A stretch of DNA of 64,000 nucleotides. Origin: Gnomoniopsis sp. IMI 355080. Its lineage: Eukaryota > Ascomycota > Sordariomycetes > Diaporthales > Gnomoniaceae. Made by a program: the position numbers and the translations under genes. Below are positions 55,618 to 64,000 of the stretch, one piece after another. The stretch covers positions 248,001 through 312,000 of the forward strand of contig JAPEVC010000002.1 of assembly GCA_027946555.1 (NCBI GenBank), written 5' to 3'. Each line of letters begins with the position of its first letter. Position 1 is the first letter of the stretch. The notes beneath the pieces are model-generated. The model was not told the origin of the DNA, ran no database searches, and worked only from the letters and a program-made list of their open reading frames with translations.

Positions 55618-56955
55618 CCTGTGCGTAGGGCTGAACGCCTTGATTCTGGGTTATGAGAAAGTGTACAGGTATTAACGCTCAAAAAGGTAAAAAATAGATC
55701 TAGGAAGCAATCGTTTCTCTCAGCAACTAGAGATCGGGTTGGTCTAGAGTGTTACAAGGCTGTGCTGTCTATCAAGCCGATTTTAAAAATGTCTTCGTCG
55801 TCGACTACTTGGGGAGGAGTGGGCACTTATTATAGGATTCATAGTTGTCACTTCACAAATGCCACAGATGGTAGATTATGTTTACGATGAGTCGACGTCC
55901 ACACCAGCACCTATACCAGCATTGCGATTGCTGACGGATCTTTGTTTTGCGGACATATCTTAAGTGCAAGCGGACGAATTTCGTAGCGGAGATTACCAAT
56001 CGGTCATTTGTTGAGACTGTACCGTGGGTATGGTGTGATGAGATATATTATTAGACATGTACAACCGATTCAATATCCGCAGTAAAGATTTGGAAAATGA
56101 GTCGAAATGCCGGCTCTAGCGTATGCAATTTACAACATGAATTTCTAAGCCGCATTCTGACACACATCACACCGCCCAATGGGGTGTGCTACCCAATAGA
56201 GACACAGTCTTGGGGGCGGCGATAGGTTGCTGATAAATGCGCCCTAACGCCATGTTGAGACTCGATACCACTTCGTCCGGCTAAATAGGAAACGGAGTTT
56301 ACTAATCGCCGTTGACGTCTTCAAAGTCTCTAGTAACGTTGGAAGAGAACAAATAATGACTCACTCTTTTTGGTTCACAAAACACATTACCAAAGTACTG
56401 GGTTGAAAATGCCGGCGTGCTATTTTCGTGCACCTATGCTGTGAAGTTTTCTTGCAAATCCAATTCTTAGACCAAACACTAACATTATCCATAAGACACC
56501 CCTAGAAACTGGTGATCCCTTCGAATTGCTAGGAAATCGAGGTCTTCGTTGTGCGAACAACGAGAACGCCGGTCTGGCCTTTCACGACACTTGCCTGGCA
56601 GAGGCTCGGTCTCCCGTCCGTGCAGTTGCTCTGTCGACTCTGAGCTTTTCATTTTATCGTGAACGGATCTCATCAATCTCAAAAAATGCCCGAGCCGTCG
56701 TGATGTCTCGCTTGGGGAAGCATGACGATTGGATCGAGGTAGTTGTTCGACGGATGGCTCATACATTTGAATCCAAGCGCCCTCAAGTCGTTTCAGTCGA
56801 AGTAATGATGTGTAAGGATCACATTGCCATGTACAGCAAAGAGTAATTATTTTTGAAATCCTAAATGCTGAGATAGTTCACCGATTTAACGCTGACAGAC
56901 CATTGTCGTCACGAGGCTATCTGCTTAAGTGAGAGAGGGTGGTATACCTAGTCCT
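55618..56955. other. Promoter region of the MFS gene and downstream flank of the PPR gene
   Basis: 1.3 kb without a supported gene; the area 55700-56400 is A/T-rich relative to its surroundings. A 106-codon ORF at 56526-56846 has no recognisable features. Confidence 0.45.
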
Positions 56956-59439
56956 TCAAAATTGCCTCAGACCTAGTGGGTCTTCAGCCTGGACATTTGG
57001 GAGAGCAGGGGCATCAGTCGCCGCCAGTCTCCCGGCCTCGACGTCCTCACGCATCATCCTAATCGTGTCTTCCTCGAGACCATTGCGCCTGCAGATGTCC
57101 AAGATTCGCCACGCTTCCGGATCTCTCTCGGCAATGAGTCTCTTCACCAGCTTCACGGATAAGTCCATGATATTCTGCCACCTCCGCGACCCAGGCGCAT
57201 AGTCGCTATGAAAGTGCGGCGCGACCTTGTAGAAGGCGGCCTTGACCCGATGTACGGGTCCGTTGTGCTCGACATGCACTTTGAACATGAGCTCCATGAT
57301 CACGAGGTTCTGACGGATCTTGAAAGCGACCATCTCGGCGGCAAGGAACTGTGCAATCTCTGATCTAGTGCATCGCCATAGCAGATTTCTGAACGTCTCC
57401 AAATTGGGGCCGTTCGGTACGAACTCCCGGATGCGACGATATAGCTCCAGGGCTCTGATGAAAGCCTTCTCAGGAGTAGAAGCGGAAGACTTGACCATCT
57501 CGTTTAGCACCGCATTGAAGACGCCGACAGGAAGTTTGTATTTCTTCTTCAGTTGCTCCATGGCATCGACAGCTTGGTTTATATGGGAAGGATCGCGGCT
57601 GAGGGATTGGCACAGTGTCCCGACGCTGGCTTGACTGACCTCCGCGCCAGCGCCGTGCATGATGCAGTACACCTCGATGGCCCTCTCGACGTTGCCTTGC
57701 ATGCTGTACGCATCCGCCAGAGCTTCATAATGTGCCCGGGACAGCTTTGTCCCACGCTCTGCTAGGTATTGGATGACCTGCGTGGCTAATTCCGTATCGC
57801 CGTACACCGAAGCCATGTTGAGAATATTCAGAGCAACACCATCCGATGGGTTGACTACGCCTTGCTTGACGGTTCGGTTCCAGATGTAGGTAGTTGCTTG
57901 GTGATTCTGACCCTTGCTGCATACGTCGAGCAGGAAATACCAGATATTGAGAGAGACGTCAAAGCCACGGTCGAGTCTGTGGCGTACAAGCCGCAAAGCA
58001 TCGTCGAGAAACTCGAGCTTCCCAAAAACGTAGATGAAAATGTCGAATACCCATGGGTCGACTTCTATGCCTTCCTGGATCATGGTCTCCAGTTTGTCCA
58101 GAGCCATCTCGTACTGCTCATCTCGGAGCAGTCCAAGCACAATGAAGCGATGACCTTTCGGGGTGATTTCTAGCCATCTTTCTTTCATTTCTCTGAGGAT
58201 CACACTGCGAAGGAGATAGTCGGGGTGAATTGTCAATGCCTAAATTTCCAAATCAGCAACTAAGATGAAGTAGGGCCTGAGAGTCGGACAACATACGCGA
58301 AGCACACTATGGTAAGCCTTCGCCGACCAATGGACTTTTTGCTGTCTCATATCCTGTAAAAGGCTGCTTATCACATCGGCAGAACCCTCCGGTAGGCAAT
58401 GGGCTCTGAAGATCAAGTCGTAGTAAACACCTCTTGGTCGCGGATCCGTGGCAAGCAAATGCCTCAACAAGGTGGCTGTAATTTTCCTGTACTTCAGAGG
58501 CCCTCGCATTCGTAACATACCTAGGGCCATTAATATGTCCTGTCTGCTCGCTTCGGGCGGCACATCTTTGAAGGGCGGTTTCATTTGCAAGAGGCGTTCG
58601 ACCATCTCCATATTGCGGCTCTCCCGAGGAGGGTTTTTATCTCCACCATCTTCAGACTGTGCACTTTTGCCATCCCCATTTGCAGGGATCGATACTGTGC
58701 TGCCTGGATCCGACAGCCTGTCAGAAGAGACCCGTTCGGCGCATGTAGCAGCAGCTATTGGGGAACTGCCCTGACCAAGATCGTTTTCTTTGGAAATCTT
58801 GTACTGCTGTTCATTCTTCCCATCGCCTAGGATATCGAACGGATCTTTGCCGGCACTTTCTTCCAATATCTCGCCGATGTTGACCTTTCCACCGTCATGA
58901 AAGATGTTGGGCAAGCTGCGCTGCTTCCTTTCCACTTCACCAGAGGGCTCTTTAGAGGGGTCCTTCTTCTGAGCCTCTGCATCGACGGTCTCGGGCAGAG
59001 GTCCTTCCACGAGCTCATTGATTATGCGTGAATCTCTTTCTTGTCTTGCCTCTGTGTCATCAGCCAATACTACGTCGAAATATTCCTTCCACGCATTGCT
59101 AGACTCCCTATCAATCTTCACAAAGGTCCTCCGATCGCCAAGGTCGGTCGACTTTGGCACGAGGTCTTCATTTGCCGTCACCTCCGCATCGGCCTGCACG
59201 GCGGAAGTCTCTGAACTCTGCTCTCTTTTATCATCTGGGAGCCTTCGCGCAGACGTGTGGTACTGTCGTCGCCTTCTCGGTGCTGCGCGCGGTGCGCCAC
59301 AAGTCGTAGTGGCTGCAGGATGACTGTCCAGCCGTCGCAGTCGATGTGGCACGGGAATAGTGGTTACGAGTGCCACGGCATCGAATGAAGGACAGAGACA
59401 TCGCCAGAGCCCATCAACTGCGATGCGCGCGCCAGACAT
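56956..59439 (-). CDS. Mitochondrial pentatricopeptide repeat (PPR) protein
   Basis: RNA-binding PPR protein, probably mitochondrial. Exons 59439-58297 and 58239-56956 with a 57-nt GT-AG intron give 808 aa. The first about 65 residues are Arg/Ala/Pro-rich with few acids (RRRRQYHTSARRLPDD), a presequence with a likely processing site near RQYHTS. A charged, low-complexity region (70-290) precedes at least eight helical-pair repeats, e.g. VYYDLIFRAHCLPEGSADVI, VNPSDGVALNILNMASVYGD and SRAHYEALADAYSMQGNVER. This layout fits fungal PPR factors for expression of mitochondrial genes such as COX1 or ATP; I cannot tell which. A 14-G run lies 118 bp upstream of the ATG. Confidence 0.8.
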
Positions 59440-60088
59440 CGGGTTGCCGCGGCGAGGAGCAGAAAATTGTCGGAGGTGCGACAGTGGGTGGGTGTTGGAC
59501 TTTGAAGAGCTGCAGACTTTCAGCTAGCTCTCTGGACGAATCCCTGCCACCCCCCCGGGGGGGGGGGGGGCGGCGGCGGTCAAGTGTTAGTATATAAGTT
59601 ATGTTGAACAAGAATACCTTCAAAGCGCAAGCCTGTCTTGGTCCATCTTTTGTATGAGGCACCCAAAGGTCGGCGGAATATGCATAAACGCTCCAGACAA
59701 ATCGTACAATTTTTAATTTTTTTTGGACTCGCCTTGTCCAGCCAGGATTTGAGACGGAAGTATCTCGAATTCAGGGCCGCTGAAGCTCGTAGTTATCTCA
59801 GAGCTCGACTGCAAACTCGTGGCTAGCCATGCTCACGTGGCAATCAGCAGTCGTAAAAGGCCTTAATAGATATGATGGGCCACTCAAGGCCTCCTTGCCG
59901 CAGACGATCCATGAGACCGCGTGCCATCCAGATCGCCCTTGTTCTGCTCAGGGCCTTCCTCAGGAGAGCCTCTTAGCATGTCCCGTGTCTCCTCCCAATT
60001 GCGATTCGAGCCTGGGTATCATTATGCAGTCCCCCTGATTGTTCAACGTCCTAGCCCATACTTTACTTGGCTCTCAAGTACCTGGTCC
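59440..60088. other. PPR gene promoter / LSM4 3' region
   Basis: 649 bp. It contains a C7-G14 homopolymer at 59550-59570 followed by CGGCGGCGG, and otherwise no gene. Confidence 0.5.
59550..59570. repeat. C7-G14 homopolymer tract
   Basis: Seven C then fourteen G, followed by three CGG units. It is able to form a hairpin or G-quadruplex, and its length may be unreliable in the assembly. Confidence 0.85.
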
Positions 60089-60663
60089 TCAAGCACCTCT
60101 TCCTCGACCACGACCACCACCACGCCCCCTGCCCCTTCCGCCCCGGTCGCTGCCGCGTCCACCGTGATCGCCTCTATTTCCACCTCCGCGTCCACCTCTG
60201 AAGTTGCCCTGTTGGCTGTTTTGTTGCTCCTTGACCACGTCAATGATCTCGTCGGGTACTCGTAGGTATTTGATCTGCATAGCCACCAGTCAGCGCCTGC
60301 GCAAAGACACCTCATCCCTTCCCAATCTCAGAACATACATTGTTTCCCTTGACGTATGCCTCCGGTAACCGCATAAACTTGTCGCCTTCCTATGACGCCA
60401 CTCTGGTCAGCCAGGCTCTCTTGCTTGTGGGTGCGAGCTAGCGCAGACGTACGGGACTTGTCTGCACAACCTCCTTGAGCGTGAGGTTCATCCATGTGTC
60501 GCAGTTGACCAAGTGGCCGTTGAGGGTTTCGCCATTCTTCAGCTCGACGAGCATGGGGTGCCCTTGGGCGGCGTTAAGGAGGCCAAGTGGTAGCTGTCGT
60601 CCGGAGCCGTCAGCAATGCGCACATTTCCAATGCAAAGAAATACGGGGGCGAGCGCTGACCAT
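60089..60663 (-). CDS. LSM4: U6 snRNA-associated Sm-like protein Lsm4
   Basis: Subunit of the Lsm1-7 (mRNA decapping) and Lsm2-8 (U6 snRNA) rings. Proposed exons are 60663-60661 (ATG alone), 60593-60453, 60389-60339 and 60274-60089, giving 126 aa. The introns are GT-AG, of 67, 63 and 64 nt. The Sm fold occupies residues 1-77: LPLGLLNAAQGHPMLVELKN, GETLNGHLVNCDTWMNL (Sm1), then KGNNIKYLRVPDEII (Sm2). The C-terminus is an Arg/Gly-rich RGG tail of about 40 residues, the usual Lsm4 P-body segment. The first codon is the only doubtful point: the sequence LPLGLL follows a CAG acceptor directly, and the nearest in-phase start is an ATG followed by a GTCAGC donor. Confidence 0.9.
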
Positions 60664-61337
60664 ATTGATGGAAATATGTGAGGAGGAGAGGGAGAAAGAC
60701 TGTATGCGCTACCGCATCTGGCAAGTGTTGCTTTGGTGGTAAGAGCTTGGGAGGTTGGAGGGCCTTGCGTCGAATGCGATCGTCATCCTGGTCCAGCAAA
60801 ACGCACGGACCACGCGAACAAGCCAAAGAACTTTGTTAGTCCTATACAGGTAGGGGGATTTTTATAGAATTTGGAAGGACAAATTAAGGATCAATCTTGT
60901 GCCCGGAACCTCTCTTGAGGTAGCAGGCAGTCAGCTTCTACTAACGCTTGAATACTTCCAGCTATCAGTGCATTGTCCGCTGAGCGCATGCTGAACGGGA
61001 TATCACGTTCACGACTTGAAGGGAGGACAGAAGCCGACAAGATCGAAGAATGGATCATTTCTAAGGAAAGTCCCCCGGAAGAAAACAGCATCAAGCGCTA
61101 TCAACACAACAACGCAAAGGGACCTCGAGAATTATCCTCCAGAAAAGTAAATCGAGTCAAAGAATTCCGAACCCCTGCCTTCGCGCGCTCATCCGTGCTT
61201 ATACTTCCGCGTAGGTAGTCTGCACGGGTCGCTTTGCAACGTGCTTGTACTCCCATTGTCTACTCCTCGCATCCCCAATCATCTTGGCAGCCTCCAGAGC
61301 CTCCAGAAATCCACATGGGCCTATCCGTGATGTACAT
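60664..61337. other. Intergenic between LSM4 and the BAR-domain gene
   Basis: LSM4 promoter and BAR gene 3' flank, with no supported gene. An 81-codon ORF at 60973-61218 has no features. Confidence 0.45.
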
Positions 61338-62648
61338 CTAAGCAGTGCCCTCACGGCTCTTTCGGTACTGGGCCTATGTCATGACCATCGACTGTTAGTT
61401 TTTGGGAAAGATTCTCAAGGCAGTGAATAAGCTGCGGCGCGACTTGCCTCCTGCTCAACCTGCAATCCCTCAATGGTGGGTGCAAGCTCGCTGAGGATTT
61501 CGTAGGCCTTCTTATGGTACTCCATCTGGGCTGAGATGAGCTCAGCGAGGTTGCGAAGTGGCTCAGGGGTATCGAGAACCTGTGCTTGTGATCAGTGACG
61601 TACTCGGCTGCATGAGCTTCGCCAGCCGTGAAACTTACATTCTTCATGACGCCGACAGCCTCCTCAGTCTGGGTCACAAACTCATCCTCGGCCTTCTCGA
61701 TCTCCTCCTGTGCCTCAGGGCTGATCTCCTCCTCGTGCGCGCCATCTCGGGGGCTCTGCTGAGCCGCAGCAACCGCAGGTACGGGGAGCTTCCAGACACC
61801 TCCCTTGGCCTTGGCCTTCGCAGCGTCTAGGGTCAAGCGCGACTTTTCGACCCCCTTGCGCGCACGAGTAGCGAACATGATGTTTGTGTTGAGGGTGGTG
61901 TTCCATCCGGCCAGGAAACGGCTCTGAATCTGCGCATCCTGCGCCAGTCTTGCCTCGCCGACACGTTCCTCCGCTAGGGCGAACTTCTCGAGCGCGGTGG
62001 CCAGAGGATCCTCGCCAGCGCCTGTGTGTTGCTGGTGCAGGGTCTGGCTGCTAGCAAGAGAGGCGCGGGCGATAGCATGGGCAAAGGTCTTGGGCTGGGG
62101 TTTCGCGGAGGGGGGAGCAGTCAGGGCGGCCTGTGCCTCGGCGGGAGAGGTGGCAGAGGACAGCAGCTGGACCTTCTCGCTAACGGTACGGCCGAGGTCG
62201 CCAAAGGTCTCATTGATGTTCCGTGGGTAGTCGTAGGCTTCGGAGGAGTACTGGGTGCTGTAGACGGAGTGTTGTCAGCAAGGTCTTCCAGGTTTGGAGA
62301 AGCAAAGATGTACTCACGTCACAGCCAGCATCTTCTGGTGAACTGCCTTGAGTGCATCGACACGCTTCTCAAGGTCGATGTAGTCAGGAGGAAGCTGAGT
62401 CTATCGCAGCATGATGTCAGCAAATGTCGAGTCTGCGGAGACATGACTCTGCCAGAACCCACCTTATCATCGGCCTGACCAAGCTGCTCCTTGGTGTACT
62501 GAAAGGTACGGGATGCGAAGGGAGTGACCTGTGATCCCAAGGAACTGGCAACATTGTTAGAAATCACACTGCGCAGCTATAACAAGCTTCTGAGGACTCG
62601 GTGAAGGTCTCACGTGAAAGCACTGCCGAATTTCTTGAAGTTATCCAT
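61338..62648 (-). CDS. Gvp36-like BAR-domain protein
   Basis: BAR protein related to yeast Gvp36, a Golgi-vesicle protein for endocytosis and membrane traffic. Six exons: 62648-62614, 62544-62463, 62400-62318, 62257-61639, 61579-61448 and 61367-61338, giving 326 aa. The first four introns are GT-AG (69, 62, 60, 59 nt). The fifth (61447-61368, 80 nt) begins GC in GAG|GCAAGT, has CTAAC about 25 nt before its CAG end, and restores the last exon YRKSREGTA. Reading through instead would end in an unrelated tail at 61415. The BAR helices include YIDLEKRVDALKAVHQKML, LEKFALAEERVGEARLAQDA and AQMEYHKKAYEILSELAPTI. An MDNFKKFGSAFTSLG start and a Pro/Ala-rich insertion in the middle suit the family. 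Confidence 0.85.
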
Positions 62649-63563
62649 TGTGACTGTGGATTTGTCCGTCGACGGTCTTTTTGTAGGTTGGGTGGTGTGA
62701 TAAGGGTGCTAGGCGGTCTTTGCAGGAGCCAGGAGCAAGAGTCGGATTGTTGTCCAAATGAACAGGGAGCTGCGACAAGCACACCTGGCAGCGCGGGGCC
62801 ATAGTGTGGAAGCATGCAGGTGGACAGGGTTATGTCATGTTGCCCCCTGATATCGACATAGTAGAGCATGTTCAACATTTGACTCCCTGTCTTCGAAATT
62901 ATACTGCACAACATGAAATTATTACTTGCCCTGAGAACAAGTCCTAGCCACGAAACCGATTATCTTGTTTTTCGAAGCTTATTTACTAACAATAGCCTCC
63001 ATTGCAGTCAAGATCAGATTGGAGTATCCGGGAAATGATTTTACCTAGGTGGGATGGCGAAGGCCCAACATGTCTCTTACTGAGTTGCTCACTGGAAGTC
63101 TGCACACAAATTAGGTCTTTTAGGGGAGGCGATTAAGCCTTGCCAAGTTTTGGGAAGAAACTATTAGCATGGTCAATTCAGAATCCAATAGACGGCACTA
63201 TGGTTTTTTGCTGCTCGCAAATTGTCACCAGAAGTTCCTGACCACGAGACCATCTCGTGGATTCATGGAAGGCGGAAGTTATGCTCTGGGAGCCCAAGAA
63301 CTGGCCGACATGAAATGAGCTGCAAGAATATAAGCTGGACTCGATAGCTTGTCTTTTCGTTTACAATGAACACGGCAAACCCCACCCAAAAGCAGTCGCT
63401 CAGGTATTTCACAAATTCCAAATTCCCCTAGACCCTATATTGACATACCCTCATGTAGACTGTGGCCAGCCTACATGGGCCTGAATGTACCGAATATATC
63501 CACAATCGCTCCGAGCATACCTTGATGCTAAAATCAACCCTTTCAACGCCGGCCGAGAGAACT
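62649..63563. other. Intergenic, 915 bp
   Basis: Promoter of the BAR gene and 3' flank of the last gene. It has a TACCTAGGTG motif near 63042; no gene is seen. Confidence 0.45.
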
Positions 63564-64000
63564 TTATGCGCGTCTCAACGAATCCCTTAAAGATGAAGCA
63601 CTGCCCTCTTTGACAGGACTACTGCTCCTGCTCCGTTGTTCCAGACTCTCTATCATCTCCTGAACCTTGCTTCGCGTTCGTGGAGGTGTCCGTGGTTTTT
63701 CGAACCTTACCTCCTCTGCCGTCATGGGCACGCCAGGCGAGAAGCTCCTTCTTGGCGTCTCTGACTCTTCGCTGTCGACCGGTTGTGGCACCCCGAGCAA
63801 CAACGGTCGTTTTTCTGGCTCATTGCCCCCTTCTACTGTCCCGGTGTTATCCAAGCTTTGGCGTTGTTTCCCCTTCTCATTGGCTCCGGTCTCGCGGTCA
63901 TCGTCGCCTACAAGCCTTTGCTGCTCATCGTCAAATATCTGGGGAAGTTGATGGTCCCCACCCGCACTCGTCTGCCTAGTCTCCGCCTTGCCCTTTCCCT
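63564..64000 (-). CDS. 3' part of an unidentified gene, 5' end outside window
   Basis: A minus-strand open frame entering from the right edge and ending in TAA at 63564; about 145 codons are visible with no internal ATG at the edge. The sequence is polar and disordered: acidic, then Ser/Pro/Arg-rich, with TPPRTRSKVQEMIESLEQR and SRSSSPVKEGSASSLRDSLR. SP and TP sites suggest phosphorylation. No domain can be recognised from this tail. Confidence 0.6.
   Translation of the reverse strand, partial: GKGKAETRQTSAGGDHQLPQIFDDEQQRLVGDDDRETGANEKGKQRQSLDNTGTVEGGNEPEKRPLLLGVPQPVDSEESETPRRSFSPGVPMTAEEVRFEKPRTPPRTRSKVQEMIESLEQRSRSSSPVKEGSASSLRDSLRRA

Noticed and set aside
61374..61447. Alternative end of the BAR gene through an acceptor at 61392 (tail SMVMT)
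   Set aside because: The CTAAC needed as branch point would lie only 3 nt from that acceptor; using the CCCAG at 61368 gives proper spacing and a family-like tail.
53705..62648. Secondary-metabolite cluster around the MFS exporter
   Set aside because: Neighbours are a PPR protein, Lsm4 and a BAR protein; no synthase, oxidoreductase or pathway regulator is present.
1..64000. tRNA, 5S rRNA, CRISPR array or transposase
   Set aside because: Looked for B-box-like GGTTCGANNCC words, regularly spaced repeats and transposase or reverse transcriptase motifs; none found. A covariance-model scan would be decisive for tRNAs.

Overview
The window is nuclear DNA of a filamentous ascomycete (Pezizomycotina). 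The evidence is compact genes on both strands, about 35 introns that are mostly 51-98 nt long, and proteins that all look fungal: retromer Vps17, Syo1, Dbp10, Cef1, Bre2, mitochondrial EF-G2, a Gvp36-like BAR protein and a CYSTM protein. A palindromic TACCTAGGTA motif recurs in the intergenic DNA and would fit a Sordariomycete, but the sequence alone does not settle the class. I saw no rRNA, tRNA, CRISPR array or recognisable transposon.

Layout. 1-6.1 kb: RNA polymerase I factor Rrn5 (5'-truncated by the window edge), a CYSTM protein and Syo1. 6.5-10.4 kb: divergent pair of the DNAJC8/Spf31 J-protein and helicase Dbp10. 10.5-13.6 kb: a multi-exon gene with a C2H2-like motif and an unresolved 3' end, then a cyclin. 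14.1-19.3 kb: divergent MEF2 and VPS17. 19.3-23.3 kb: no gene seen. 23.3-31 kb: polyol-type dehydrogenase, COP9 signalosome subunit 6, a hypothetical ORF, a Gln/Pro-rich protein and a small Cys-rich protein. 32.2-38.7 kb: an uncharacterised seven-helix membrane protein, Nse1 and a tail-anchored-like protein. 38.9-49 kb: Cef1/Cdc5 and Bre2 (divergent), queuine tRNA-ribosyltransferase and an RBR ubiquitin ligase. 51-64 kb: a conserved fungal protein, an MFS exporter, a PPR protein, Lsm4, a Gvp36-like BAR protein and the 3' part of an unidentified gene.

Most genes are housekeeping and belong to three themes: ribosome biogenesis (Rrn5, Syo1, Dbp10), pre-mRNA splicing (Spf31, Cef1, Lsm4, possibly the cyclin) and ubiquitin/chromatin control (CSN6, RBR ligase, Nse1, Bre2). 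They do not form a biosynthetic cluster or operon-like system.

The most distinctive observations are at gene-structure level. Three introns use GC-AG splice sites, all with an AG|GCAAGT donor. LSM4 appears to start with a 3-nt exon holding only the ATG. The predicted catalytic cysteine codon of the RBR ligase is split by an intron. Several conserved-looking proteins have no function I can assign.
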